Origin: Hoplostethus atlanticus
Lineage: Eukaryota; Chordata; Actinopteri; Trachichthyiformes; Trachichthyidae
Assembly: GCA_034670405.1 (NCBI GenBank)
Contig: JAXDDX010000034.1
Span: 2,281,501-2,345,500, forward strand
Length of the DNA: 64,000 nucleotides
Direction of reading: 5' to 3'
Translations under genes and position numbers: made by a program
Notes under the pieces: model-generated
The model's input: the letters and a program-made list of their open reading frames with translations, nothing else
Database searches by the model: none
What the model was told of the DNA's origin: nothing
In this document: one piece after another, positions 1 to 52,827 of the stretch
Layout of the letters: every line of letters begins with the position of its first letter
Position numbering within the stretch: the stretch's first letter is position 1

Positions 1-107
1 TCTTCATCACGCTGATTCACTCATGTATTTCATGGATCACTAGTCTGGCATGAAAGGGGTGTAAGTAGAGTTCCACCATTCAGTTAACTTGCTCTAGTTT
101 TCCTTAC
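1..107 (-). other. yme1l1 intron at window edge
   Basis: This is the start of the intron after the HESGH exon; the donor GTAAGG reads on the minus strand from 107. Nothing else is visible in it. Confidence 0.8.
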
Positions 108-6055
<5,948 letters not shown>

Positions 6056-6720
6056 GTTGAACTTCCACTGACACTACACCGATGGTTAGCTATGTACAGC
6101 AATGCCCTTGAGAGTCAAACGCCCTTGTTTCTCCCACTTTATCGTTAAATTTCTAGGTAAGTCGCAGCATTGACTGTGAACGGCTAAAGGCTAATTGGAC
6201 CGGAAGTACTTAACTAACAGCGTCAATTTCAAGCGGATATGATGTTTACATAACCCAAATCAAAGCAATTTTCAATTGTTATTTAGCATTTTCTGACTTC
6301 ATATATCTTTTAAAATTATAACGAATTTACAATAGAACGAAATTATTTCCAACAGTTTTACATGTCTAAAAAAACCGGATGTGATGTTATATTTGAATGC
6401 TGAATTGCACGCAATAAGCACTATCCAGATAATTGGGCTTATAGAAGGAGCAAAAGCACACCTTTTGAGTTACGTCTCAGTTCGTGTATGATATTTTTCA
6501 AGCAGATATAAACGGGAAAACAATATGTTTTATTCCCTAATGAGACAGTCTGCAAAGGTCATTCAGTAGCAGGTCTGACACAAAGATAAAGGGCAGTATT
6601 AGGCAAACAACACCACCTTTGCACATTGACACATAGCCTTTTGCTCATCTAGCTTGACTCGTGAATCTATTTAGAAGAAAAAAAAAATGCAATGAAGTGG
6701 ATGTGGTCTTCCCCAATATC
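6056..6720 (-). promoter_or_regulatory. yme1l1 5' UTR and promoter side
   Basis: About 670 bases separate the yme1l1 start codon from the acbd5 poly(A) signal, so the yme1l1 promoter must lie here or overlap the end of acbd5. No TATA box or other firm element is recognised. In human, MASTL sits between these two genes; no kinase exon is visible here. Confidence 0.45.
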
Positions 6721-7772
6721 TTTATTACATGTGAAACAACACAGAATTTACTTCTTGATTACATTACTATAATGATATAATTATGTATGAATATATGATA
6801 ATATTGCACCATAGGCGTACAGTACATTGTTTTCCCCCTAAATTGTACAACTGGCAAAACATATTTTGGAAGACATAAAAACATTTTGTCAACTAAAACA
6901 TGCATGCTACTAAAGGAGAGCACACACCAACACAGGATGAAATCAGTCTACAAAAGAATAAAGATAAAAAATGATTGTCCAGGGCCTGTATGATGCTTTT
7001 TGCAAAAGTTAAATCTTCGAGACCATTGCATTGAACCTATTAAATAAATATAATTTTCTAACCATAAGTGGCCATCATTGCCAAACAGAAATGCCCCTGA
7101 CATGTTCCAGATATGGAAAATGAAAAGGCTACAAATCTGTCCCTCTGGGTCGTTTTAAGGGAAATAATATATATTTACTAGAAGAACTTTGCTACACACA
7201 TAAAAACAGTTCTCTGAAACATATCAAGTAATCTTTGGATAAAATACTGAAAAATACTGAAATATATAGTTTGTGAATTGTACAGTGAATAAACAATTCT
7301 TCAATGTCAATGACTAAAAACGCTCATAGCTCAATAGCTACTGTATGATCATGACACCAGTTTACTTCAATTAAAAGTTAACTCAGTTATGTGACATAAA
7401 ACTCCTTGTAATCAAGTGATACTTGACACTTTTCAAAAAAGGACACTATCACCTCATGATAGGCTTATTGTAATGAAGCAAATGCACCAGCTTCAAGCAA
7501 TTGCCTATATTTATAATACCTAAATCTTCACTTACTAAAACATCTCTGGAGAGAGTCTCCTTGAACTCCAGGTGCTACACTATATTGCCGAGTCTCCTTT
7601 TAACCCTTTTTAGAACATAAATGTATCCTATCCATTACTGCTAGTGCCTGGCCACTCTCCATCAGTGGCATAAAAAAGTAACGGCAAGCTTCAAACAAAG
7701 GTGCAGCTGCTTCACCCACATGAGTAGGACCAGCATTCATGTATTGTGCTGATTCAGATCATTCCCAAAGCA
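6721..7772 (-). other. acbd5: acbd5 3' UTR with poly(A) signal
   Basis: AT-rich noncoding sequence follows the acbd5 stop codon. A canonical AATAAA on the minus strand (TTTATT at 6721-6726) is the likely cleavage signal, giving a 3' UTR of about 1.05 kb. No long reading frame is present on either strand. Confidence 0.65.
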
Positions 7773-10700
7773 TTCAGCTGATTTTCCTGGGAAGAGAAAA
7801 GTTGGAACACAGATTTAGTATATGAATTCATTTTTTTTGCAGTATACTAGCCTGGTCTACAGCAAACAGAATATGATAATACCAGTGAGCATTGGCCTGG
7901 AGGCGTTTGGTTAGTATTCTTGCTCACCTTCTCTTCCGCTGTAAGTAAACGTGGACAAGCCAATGGGCAATCAGAGGCCAGACTGTAGTCAACACCACTG
8001 TGACTGGAGACAAGTAAAAAGGCCACCAAGATGGTCTCTGGAATTACAAAAGTAAAAAATTGTGATGATGGACTGCAATTGTTCGCTAATTAGAGAGAAG
8101 TTTCTCTTAAAATGACATCGCTAAAACAATAACCACTTTCAATTTGAAATAAAAAGCTGATAAACAGTGGAAAAGGTTTCTCTAAAGACCTTTCGTGCGA
8201 GGGGAAGGGAGTCTTCCTGCCTCGGGGAAGGAGATCTCGACTGAAAAATGAAATAAGAAAAATGCTGAAGGCTGTCCTCTGTTATCCTCATTTAAGGTGT
8301 TCACATTTTCAATACACAGTATGCTTGAAGGAAAAAGAAATGAGCACAATGTAAAATTAATTTCTCTTCTCTCATATTGAAAAATAAATATCACCCTTCA
8401 GTGAGACTAGCTTGCATTGTGGCAAAAAAAAAACAACACACTAAAGATACTGGGACTGACACGATACAGCCAGTGGTCTTTCACCTGTGATACAGTCAGC
8501 ACCTCCAGGGTGTGCAGCCTGTGGAGCACATGGGCCATGTCGTCTTGTAGCCTCAGCAGCACCATAGCGATCTGCTCGTTGACGTTTCCTCCGGCAGCAC
8601 TAACAGAATGCCTACTCTGTGAGACGCGGCAGCAGGCGGCCTCTACGTTGACACACATCGGAGAGCCACCGGCAGCCCTTGGGGACTGGGACCCTGAAAT
8701 GGGCGTCAAAAGTGTGACTGAATGACAGCTTAAAGCTATTGCAATAACAATAAATAAGTATTACACATTAGCCGTATGTGTCTGTCTGCGATACTGTGTG
8801 TGCATGCCTAAATCCCCCGTTTGCTTCATGTTGCAACCTAATGCTTTTAAAAGTATAGGAAGGGTTAGGGCTACTGCAGTAGTCCCACCTCTCCCTCTCC
8901 TTGACAAGGAGCTGTTGTTTTGGGCTGCGCCAATCCCTTCTTCAAGATGGGGTCCATTCAGCATCATCTTGGTCTCAACCCAAAGTTCCTTTCGCCTCAC
9001 TGAGGCTGCCCTTGATCCAGATGGCTGGACCATTGATGCACCCGACCCCTGGGTGGGGGAAATGAGAGTCAACCATAGCTTCACGACTGTCTATCACCTT
9101 GTCCTGCTGAATGTGCTCTATACCTAGGAGGGATACTACACCTCTTCCATGGCTAGATGCTCCATTGAGTCACAGAATTCCTCGTTATCGGAGTCCGTGG
9201 CTCGGTAGTTCTTCTCAGGAATGTCACTGCTGTGATCTGAAGGGAGGAAAGCAGCATATCATCACCTAAAGATTATATCGTAAATTCTTTACTGGGCACT
9301 AGGTCTACTGTAAAGTGATTATTTCATATTTAGTCATCTAGCAATCAAGACTCTTGGTAACATCTGTAAGTAACAACTGTAAGTAATTCCATACATGTCA
9401 GTAATTCAACATCCAACATCCCTACAGGGATCATTAAAAGGTCATCATCTTATCTTAGAGTCCTTACATGAAAAAGGACAAAATGTAATCATCATCATAG
9501 ACATTTTGTGAAATGTTGGCAAGGATCTTTCCTTCTTTTCCTTTGCTCTCTGAACAGTTTTTTGTCTGCACGCTCCGAGTGCTGACGTAGCGTCTTACCG
9601 CTGAGGTGCCCTTTGAAATGCCTATGAGAGTTGTTCTCTACACAGAGAAGTTCCTCCTCCTCCACCTCGCTGTTGAGAGAGCTGTGTGTCCCGTTGGTAA
9701 AAGAGGACATACTGGGCTCCACGCTGCTGCTGGACCCCCTGGTGTCAGACCTCCTGTCCTCCACCCTCAGCAGCCTCAGATCAGGACTCCTCCAGTCTGA
9801 GACAAGGCACCAGGGCAGAGAGAAAGAGAGAGCATCTGATAAAGCAAAGCAATGAAGTGCACTACATTGCCCAGTTTAGATGTTGCCATATCTAGTCCTG
9901 GGTGTAATTACTGTGATTGCTTTCTTTATCTAGCTCAGTGAACGATTTTCCTCATTTATATGAATGTCTTTGCAGGGAAAGACTGAATGGGAGATTCAGT
10001 GTAGGCATACTTTTCAGTATGCATTTAAATCATAACAAAAAACACACTGCAAAGCATGCTCTCTGCTTACACGCTGCACGTCAGCAGTGCAGTGGGCTTT
10101 CCAGGCGTGTTTTGGGATATATGGAGGCAGTTTGTCTTGTTGAATATGGCAAATGTTACTTGATGCCCTCCGTCGGCTCGCTTGTGTGTGTCTGTGTGTA
10201 TTTTACAACACAAAAAATCCTGATAAGACAAAACAGCTAACAACTAGAACTACCGATGGTACCTTTATATTCCTCCTCCTCCTCCTCCTCCTCCTCATCC
10301 TCTTCATCTTCTGTCCTGTCTTCTTCTTCATCATCACTCTCCTCTTCCTCACTTTTCTCCGAATCACTACTTTCCTCTTTCCTCTCCGTTTTGCTATTCT
10401 CTTTGCTCTCCTCTGTCTCCTTGCTACTGACAGCTACGCCGTGAACGTTGCTTTTTTTGTCTTTTTCTGGGAGGTTTTGTATATCGTCCCACAGATCCCC
10501 AAAGCCTGAACAGGGGGGGGGGGGAGACTCTTCGTTATCTCTTCATGAATTGTACCCAACTGTAAGCTGCACAGCGCACATCTACAGGAAGCAGAGACAC
10601 GCTCAATCCGCAGGTGCTGCACGCTACGAAGCACAAACCACAGCAGAGGCAAACTGACTAACTATGGAGCGATAAAACAGACATCACATACATTACAGAT

Positions 10701-13331
10701 TACACTCATCCCTCTACTTAATTCCTCAGAGTACCTGCAGTGTATCAGCATTACTCTAATTCAGCCAAGGACAGTGAACACTAATCTGCCTGCCTTTGTC
10801 TGCCTTCTTTCAGCTGGGCGAAAGGCAATGAAAGCAACAATGAGGTTAAGATAAGCTTATACACTGTGGGACCAAGAGGAGCATCTACTGTATGTTCTAC
10901 AGCCACTGCAAACACAAAAGACTTGCCTTCCAGCACTGGTTTCTCAAATGGCTTCATCAACACATCTAGTGACAAAAAAGACATGTGACAGAGGAGCTTC
11001 GTGTTAAAAAAAAAAACATCTCCGTGACAAACAAAAGAGAATGAACAGCAGCAACAAAGACTCAGTACCAACTTCCCCACTTCAGCAGTCACACCCGCAC
11101 TGTATTGTTCTCTTGTGTCGAGCCATTGTTGCTGCCGCTCGACGCGCCTTCCGCTGCGGAGCAATCGCGCCATTTTTTGGATCACGCACCTGCTTGTTTT
11201 GCAAAAGGCCTAGTGAAGGGCCTCGTGTCCACCTCGTTTTCTCCATCCTCTTGTCCTCCTTCTACCTCGGCGTAGAAGGTACCAAGCTTCTCTACCAGGT
11301 CTGACACTTCATCTGAGACCGGGATGGTCTCCAGAATCTGAAAACGTATCGATACATGATAAGGTTTGTGTTTAAATAAAAAAAAAATTAAAAAAACGTG
11401 CAATCAACACTTTTAAGACTTTCTTTGAGACTTGGGAGGATCTGCAGAATTTAAAACGTGGCAGGATAAAGCACACAGCTTATGTTTGTATAAATATGTG
11501 TGGTGGGATTGTGTGCAGTCAACTGAAAACGACTTAATAAGAAAGAAACGTGTATTGTAAAGGCTGACTGATTTATCTGTTGCGCCAATTAATACGGGCT
11601 GATTAGAGGTTTATAAACAATCAGTTATCGGTGGAAGTGAATGCCACATACGCGCTGTGGTGTGGAAAATTAATAAGCGGGAGCTGTCTCTGGTTGTTAA
11701 TTAAGTTCTGTCACTATTTACCAACTTCATCAAACATTCACCATATAATATGATAAAATGATATGAGCCAATTCATTTTTTAATCCAGGTCATTTCATTT
11801 GTTCAAAAAATTCTGAGCCACCGTGAATAGAGATATCCCAGGTGGACGTGGAGGTGTCCAGCTGCATGCCATTGAAACACATTTAAAAGCATATTTTACT
11901 TTTCATTCAGTGTCTTAAGAGAATGTCTGCATAAAACATCAGAAATTAGTATTAGAACAAATTGGTATTACAGAAATTGTTATCCAGCCTTCAACCATCC
12001 ATAATTGTTGCCCTCCAATGTATTGCATGCAGTGTCTAGGCACACTGAGAAAAAGAGGGGACTGAAAATGAAGGAAAATGAATGAAATACTTGCCCACTT
12101 TTCTTTCAATCTGCCAATAAATTAAGAGGAAATGGAGATCGGAGGAGTGGTCCAAGTTTATCAACTCTTTATGTTTCTGTATGCTGCTTATATTCAGAGT
12201 TCATTTTTATTTGAAGGGCTTACCAGCTGGATGTCTTCAACATAATTCATCATGGCTTCCTCCTTTGTCATGTTTCCTAAAGAGCTCCATGCGTCCCTGG
12301 CAACACAAAATCTTGGTTTAATACATGAGCACTTGGTGAAAAACAAGCCTGCTGTTACAGTGGTGGCCGTTGGTCTCACCACACTGCATTTATTAAATCA
12401 TCCAAACAATTTGTCTTGGGAGTTGGAACAACAGCACAGCGGGCAAGTGAAGGGACGCTTCTCCAGTCATTACATCTGACAGTCTAACAGTGCACAAGGG
12501 TGTATTGTGTCTTTGACCTGGTGTCCAAATGCCCATATTTCGCTCCTGCTCTTATAACATGGGTCTTATATTTTTACAGCTTAAAAAGCGTTTTTTCAAT
12601 CCCTCATTGCTTGACTTTCCCTCTCCATGACAACATTTCAAAAGGCCCACCCTCGTCTGAAACATGCGACTACACACCTCCTCTCTGTTTCTGGTTGTAG
12701 CCACTGGCCAGAACTGTGACGTTAGAATTTAAGTGAGCATACTGTAAAAGTAGTTACCATTTAGCTTTCCCACGGGTGTCCCAGAAGCCGCTCGGTCTGG
12801 GGATGTTGCAGGGTCCCATGGTGGCCTGCTTGTAGTAACTACAGAACATCAGCATCATATCATCAGACGGCTGGAAAGGACCTGAAAAATGAAGGGGTGT
12901 GGACAGAAAACGTATTTTATCTGTTAGAACCTACATGAGCGTGGCAGCTTAGAAAATTCACATGAAAACAGCACAAAATATTGTGATATACATGAGCTAT
13001 GCGAGTTGTTAGACAGCCCTTGTGCCAACAGCTTTATAGAGTGCCAGCCAAGAAACCACAAACTTCTTAAATGCTCAGAATGTAGGTCAGTCACCTGCTA
13101 CCTGAGGTTGGCGTCTGACTGTAGACACTAAAGAACAGAGACTTCACAGAGTGTAGCAGATCATCATAACCATTATTAGAGTTGGCTGTAGTCCATTCAT
13201 ATCACTACCACAATAGAAAATAATAGAATAGAATAGAATAAGTCGTCACCATCTTCAGGCAAACTCCGGATCACTCTAACTGCGGCAGCAAATTTTGCCT
13301 CCAGGCTGGATTTGTCCTCCTCCTGCGCCAT
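7773..13331 (-). CDS. acbd5: ACBD5 acyl-CoA-binding, peroxisome-ER tether protein
   Basis: Tail-anchored peroxisomal membrane protein that binds very-long-chain acyl-CoA and tethers peroxisomes to the ER through VAP proteins (family knowledge). Coding exons in order: 13331-13250, 12881-12758, 12296-12224, 11337-11190, 10965-10927, 10505-10263, 9796-9599, 9236-9142, 9048-8889, 8693-8485, 8037-7928, 7785-7773, totalling 497 codons plus stop. N-terminal ACB domain, about residues 10-100, contains [27 protein letters not shown] and MTKEEAM. An acidic stretch ([13 protein letters not shown]) is in exon 6. A FFAT-like motif EFCDSMEHL is in exon 8, matching human VYCDSMEQF. A coiled-coil helix ([15 protein letters not shown]) precedes a C-terminal membrane anchor ([13 protein letters not shown] onward) and the basic tail RKRRKIS. 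Exon 5 uses a GC donor. The 3' end of exon 9 is the least certain boundary (alternative donor near 8849). Confidence 0.96.
9142..9236 (-). other. acbd5: acbd5 FFAT-motif exon
   Basis: This 95-nt exon encodes [17 protein letters not shown]. In human ACBD5 the equivalent segment (DSEVYCDSMEQF) is the FFAT motif that binds VAPA/VAPB on the ER. The core pattern acidic-aromatic-C-D-S-M-E is kept, so the tether function is expected to be kept. It is listed separately because it carries the partner-binding site. Confidence 0.75.
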
Positions 13332-37416
<24,085 letters not shown>

Positions 37417-40255
37417 AAAAAAAAAGAGAAGGCACTGCAGTTTTGACCGTGAAGATGTACAGTATGCAATCCAATGATAGCAGTTCAGACAGCTCCCGTT
37501 TTAAATGAAGTGCCATGTTGAAGTCTTTGGAATTTACGAATGCTGGTCCCATACTTCCACGGATTTGTTCTGGTCCACACAAAAAAAAAAAAAGTCACAC
37601 AAAGCAGGACAGTGCTGAAGGTTCGGAAAGGCCAAGAGGGTCTGTTGGTTTACACTGTGGACTAAAGGGAGGAGCTAAACCAACAGCTGTTGGAAGAAAA
37701 GGTAACGTGCTTCTCATAATACCAAGAATTGAATGGTCTTATTTCATTGGGGCCATCTGCCGCACAAGGAATTACAGTAGCATGGACATGGATGAAGCCT
37801 ATTCCAGCGGAGAACTTCCCCACAATCCAAAAGAAATCTCTAGACTGAGATTTATTTTGGATCACGTCTGTACAACCAACCCAATATATCGATATATGCC
37901 CCTTTTTATTTACACTGTAGGCCAGCAGACCGGCTACACCCAAAAAGACCAACACCTTCCCTCTCATAAAAGGAATAAAAACATCCATCTTACTTTGTCA
38001 AAATGGGGAAACGGACAAACAAACATCAACAAGTGCATTAGGACATGGCTGAATGTGTGATGCTGTCGATGTCCGAATCACAGATGTTTAGGGGGGGGGG
38101 AAAAAACAACAACCTTGAGATATCTATTTACAGTACTATGCTATGTGTCGGTGGGAACGGTAGGAGGGGAAACGGGGCCGAGGTGGGTGGGGAATGCGGG
38201 GATGTTAAAAAAAGGGTATACTGAGTATATAGAATGCATTACAAAAAAACGATATGAACTGTTTAAGTTGCTTATTCTGGTGGAGTTTTTTTTTTCTGTT
38301 CTATAAATTGTATATACTGTAACGTGAGACGCTGCCAGTACATTTGTCAGTAGTGTGTTTCACCTGTGAGTTTCCATCGGCGTCAATGGGAAGCGAGGTG
38401 GTGCCAAGATTGGACGGCTCTCAAATCACTTTTTATTGTTTGTATATTTTTTACTGGGATATTGTTTAAATCATCACTTACAGTGCCATTTTAACTCTAG
38501 CTTGGCCGAGTGGTCACACACAAACGTTTTTTTTTTTTTTATTGGTCAATTTTGTCAACTTGATCATCGCTGTCCAGCTACTGTAGCAGAGGTCCCCGGG
38601 ACGTGTCTTGCTTCAAACGGCAAGTGTGAAGAAGAGGAAGAAGTAATTGTTTGTTTTCCTGTTGTCATAGTTTTTTCCATTGTGTTGGAATAGCTGCACT
38701 GATTAGTTTTCAACAACTGTGATGACTTTGTGGTTTCCATCGTCGCTTTGATCGCAACACCGGAGTTGCATTTAAGCTAGCCAAGAGTTCCGCTAACACA
38801 CTTTTAGCATGGTTATCTTCTGTTCTTTCAGTGGTTACTGGTATGGTGCTTTACATTGGTGCTCAGTATAACCATAATCACCTACCATAACAACCTCAAT
38901 ACAAGTGCAAGGCTGTCAAGAATGCTCTACTCTACATATAGAAATGTAAGGGAGGATTTTTGTTTCCTTATTTTGTAACAAAGGGTGAACGTTCAACAGT
39001 TTTGAATGTAACCTCTTTCAATCATTTTTTTTAACCATAGTGAATGTAGGCAATTGAGCAGTGCGTTGTTTGCACTAAATCTACTACAGTTAGATTCAGA
39101 GTCTGCTACTTACGTTTTTTTTTTTGTCTTTCTACAGAAACAGATGAGAAGTCTGTGCCACATATGAATGAGAGTACAATGTTGTCATATTAGATATTTC
39201 AGATTGTCTTGATTTCCAGTCTCTCTCTACATGCAGCCTATGCACCTGATTTGTAAAGCTGACCAAACTGCAGGCCTGAGAACTTAGAAAATAGTGCTGA
39301 TATGAAGCGTGTCATTCCAAAACGAGATATCTACCATTTTTAAATCTTGCAAAAATGATCACAAAGTAAAACTCAAATATTCTTGAAACTACTTGTATGC
39401 TTTTAAAGTTACACGTCAGCGAATGTAATAATCTGTACAATGGAAATATTGAGCAATGGACATTAATTAACAATGTTTTATATTGTTATTCTAAAAAATG
39501 GTTTTGTAACATTTTGGAATGACAGCCTTCATTTATACTCTGTGTGGAATATCTCTAGCAAATGGCAGTCAGTCTTATCTTTGAAATCCTGACATTTGAG
39601 GTCACCGCCGTGCCCCTGCAGGAGACTTGAGGCGGATAATGATCCACAGTTAAGAGTTTCAGGTTTCCACACAGACGAGGGTGGAAGACATAATGCCAAC
39701 CCAATCAATATGAACAGTATTCATTCAGCCTCAGTGCATGATAGTATCCATACAGACACAAATATACATACTTCATTTATTACAGTGAATGATTTGCCAC
39801 TACATCCCATTCTTGATTGTATTTTTTTCCATCATGAGAGAGCGATTTTTGTGAGAAAACAACTTTTTCTACCTGCCGCATTTCTAGCTTTGCATCCGAA
39901 TTGTTTTTACGTCTATTTGTCTGAGACTGCTGAGGAAGGTTTGCTAGCAGTTGTGTGTGTAATGGATTTATTTATACTTTTCCTAGAGAAATCATGAGAC
40001 AACCACTGATGTGCAGAAACTTTGTAATGTTTACCACTTAACGTCTAGCATTTCAGGGCATCACGGCTCAAGGCGCCTTTCTTTGATGTGTGTTTTCTTA
40101 TGATGAAACGTGAAAAAAAAAGTGATCCGTAACTTAAATGTTCATGGGAACAGAATCCGATATTTGTCTTCTCCCCTCAGTTTGTACATATGATGTGTTC
40201 ATTGAAATTTATGTACAGTCCTTTTGTAATAAACAGCTCATCGAAACAATGAACA
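37417..40255 (+). other. abi1: abi1 3' UTR
   Basis: It follows the TAA at 37414-37416 and ends at a canonical AATAAA at 40228-40233 after the TTTTGTAAT stretch. The 2.8-kb length is inferred from the absence of an earlier strong signal. It contains long T and A runs and no other supported gene. Confidence 0.7.
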
Positions 40256-40543
40256 GAACTCTTTGTGTTTTGTGAGCCATGAGTCCACATGACAAAACAT
40301 ATATACAATGTAAAATGAATAGCATCCTACATGTTAGAATAAATACCACCTATCAAGATCCCTCTATTTGTTATTATCACAACATGAGAAACCGCCACAG
40401 CACCCTATCATAGGTCTGTGACACCAGTGCAATGTGTATTGGGTTATACAACACACTGGAAAACCACATTATGGCCTCTAGGGTGAACCATTTGGACCAA
40501 ACAGGAAAAAAAAGTCAGGACGTTTCTCAAAGTGCCTGTCTTG

Positions 40544-49484
<8,941 letters not shown>

Positions 49485-52400
49485 CTGGGAACAGTAGAAT
49501 AGATTTTACTATTACTTTTACTATTACTTTTACTTTTACTATTACTATTATTTAATACAGTGAGACATGTGAGAAAACTGCAGTAGCAGCAAGTATTTTG
49601 GGTTCCATCTCCAATCAATTTCCGTCTGGCAAAATCTGTTTTTATTGACCGTTTGTCATAACAGTTGGAAACACTGAGAAGCATAATCTGCTAAAAGGGC
49701 TGCAAACAATGGACATTGTTGTGGTACAGAAATACACACACGCAGACGCACACACACGTGCACATACACATGCACGCATTCACAGTTGAATGATCCGGTC
49801 GCAGTGTATTTGTCGTCGGTTTAAAAACAGAAAAACCTGCGCTCAATCAACCCACTAGAAGAAACAGAAATGCGATCTGTCTTTTCTAAATATGTTCAAA
49901 GACGCGAGCTGAACTATTTGCACACGCTGCGATGTGACCGCCCGCGCCTCTGCAGAGTGACAAGAGTCATATGTGACAGGCTAAAATGGCTCCCATGCTC
50001 CTCCTGGCTGTGAAGCAGGCGGGCTGGTTTTTATTAGCCTCCAGCAGACCAGTGAAGAGGCAAGAGGTCAGCCTCAACCAAACTGTGGAGCAAAGTGGTT
50101 GTACAGCCACTTCCCCTCGCTCTAAAACGAGTCTGTCTGTTTAAAGCTGTCTTCGGCAAACATGCACACCTACTAGAACCTGATTTAAGACCTCAAGACA
50201 TCATTTGCGGCGCAAAAATGTCAACTTTTTCTGGTTATTTCTTTGTCGTGTCCACCGGAAGACACCATGGGAGGTGGTAGCAAGCACCGTGAAGACCCAG
50301 AAATTCCTGGTGAGCCCTCTGGAGGCGTCACGGGGCCCAGTTCAATGAATCATCTGTCATGGAGGTGCCCACTTGATAACCCCAATAACATTCCAGCTCC
50401 CCTTTCCTCTCAGATCCAAGCTGAATACCGCGCACCCTAACCAGAGCAAGGGAGCGTCACATCAGATCCTGTGTGTCGGTAAATGTTCATTCCTGAAAAA
50501 CTGGGTTTCAACCATGCCAGTTTTTCATCCAGCAAACATTTCGTGAAACTCAGCGTCTGAGTTTGTCCATATGGAGACGCCTTCATGCCAACTTTAGGGT
50601 CAAAAATACATCTCGCATGTGGAGTAGTTTAAAGACCAAACTGACGAATGAGCTGTCTCCTACTTGCCAACTCTTTGAGAGCGTTGCTGCGAGATGCTAT
50701 CGACGGCGTGATGGATGTTCGTGTATCGTCAACGTATCGTCATCGGCATAGAAAGAAATGATTTAAATGAAAACACAAACAGCCATAAATACATCAACAA
50801 ATGTAGAGCTGCTATTGGATGTATAGCTTGTACATAGCAACCAGGCAATAGAATCAACGGGGTGTTAACTTTCTCTTCAGTTTCCAGGTCATCAGTGAGA
50901 TGAATGAGGAGGAGTACAGGAGTCTGGAGGAGAGCTTCACCACCTGCAGCCCAACATCAGTGAGACGAACGAGAGGGGTGAGGACTAAACTGAACTCCAT
51001 CCTGGACAACACCTCCCACCCACCCACCCCATGGTGAGCTGATGCAGCTATGGAGCATCTTCAGCCTCCACTTCATCCCCCCAAGCTGCAACATGGAGCC
51101 CTTTAGGCTCTCAGACTGTACAATGCTTCCTGTCCAAACGGCCCCAGTCCATCTCACCAACTAGGAGGGAGTTGAGGACTCCTGCTGTCTGAACGAACTA
51201 CCCTCTCCTGCTGCTGCCCTCTGGACTACACTTTCTTGCAGTGTTTTCTGATCCATATACATTTCTGCACATTCTCTGCATGAGTTGTCACAAACGGCAC
51301 ATTTTCTGTCGGCATGCTACCAATATATTGACAATGTGTTTAGCTTTGCGATGCACTGTCTGTATGCCTAGACACTTTCTGTACATACTGTATGTACGAT
51401 ACGGCCTTCTGTAGACTTTGTGCACACCATTATAATGCTGTGATCTATCATTTAAAATGTTTAAATTGTGAGATGTGTACATTTACACACATCTATATTC
51501 TTTTTTTATATTCTATTTTTCTATTCATATTTTTATCTTAATTCCAGTAACAATAATAAACCAACAAACTGCAGTTGGCTGCATTGTGATATGGTAAGCT
51601 ATATTATCCTAGAAGGAGAGGATAAACATCTTAATAGGTAAGACCTGGGTGAGTTTAAACATTTGAAGATCACAGCAGACAGTTGTTTGGCAGTGTTTAA
51701 CTTAATAATGAAATACTGTGTGCATTAGGGCTGCAGCTGGGGATGTGCACTTGCTGTCCTGTATACAGTAGACTTGCACGTACAGTACGTGGTGTGTGAG
51801 CTCACTCTTTGCCTCACTTTCTCTCTGTCATACGCAAATGCATACACACACATGCACTTCAAAACACACACATAAACCCAGAGACCTACATATATACTCA
51901 TGCCTGCATCCTGCAGACTCATTCTGTGTTTATGCTGAACAGTAAACAGACCATCCATTAAACTGTAATGAGGTAAAAGCAGCAGGGGGAGGGGAGAGGA
52001 GATAGTATTGTTTCCATATGAAAGTGAAGATCTGAAAAAATGTTTTCCCACTTTGGCTACAGAGGGACTTCTGCCTTTCAAATGTGGAAAAAAAAAATCC
52101 TAACTTCTGTTTATGTAACTGCTGAGGAGTCTCACAAACGACACGTGCAGTTATACCTTTGCACATCTATTTTCTTTTATCTATTTACAATAGATGTCGA
52201 CGGCGCACTGGATTTGCTAGCCCGGGCCTCTTCCATGAATTCCATGCTCTCATCAGGCGTGTCACGTTGTTGCTGCCGTCTCCCACTGTGGTCTGTCAGC
52301 TCGCCTCTTTACACCCCTAAAAACTAGCAACCTTCAAAAAGACTGACAGGCAGGCGGGCCCGAGCCAGCGCCTGAGTACAAGAAGCGATTTAGTGAGCTT

Positions 52401-52827
52401 TACATGCATGAAAGGAACAGGAAAGCAGTGCCTGCTGACAGTAAACCAACATGTTTTCTCTTTTCTTGTGGTCAACAGCTCCTTACTGTTTGTTAATTAG
52501 TTGCACAACCATCCGCTGGCTGCTACATGTAGACATGTGTTTGTCCTAAACAAAGCTGATGCGACTGTTCAAGTATTTAACTCTAAAATGGACGGGCCAA
52601 AGGGAATGTAGGCCTCCACAAAGGCTACATAATAACAGCCAAAACATATATGAAATGGTAAAAATCAAGACACCAGATTGGTCCAAGTATTTTTTTTACA
52701 TAAACCTTCTGGGGCATTATTAATAATACTGTTGGTATTGATTAATGTTCCCCATTCTATCAATACACAAAGCTTCAACATCCTCTAAAACTCCTCTAAA
52801 AATCATTAAACTCCTCAGAGCTCTTAC
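49485..52827 (-). other. apbb1ip 5' noncoding region / first intron
   Basis: No coding exon is supported here. A possible LINE fragment lies at about 50.87-51.5 kb. The remainder is moderately AT-rich with small (CA)n tracts and no recognisable gene on either strand. Confidence 0.45.
50870..51500 (+). mobile_element. possible LINE 3'-end fragment
   Basis: Plus-strand translation around 50.98-51.03 kb gives GVRTKLNSILDNTSHP, resembling the 'DKIL-DTSHPL' segment near the end of L2/CR1-type LINE proteins. The following sequence has further similar pieces with stops. It is decayed and without clear ends. Confidence 0.35.
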
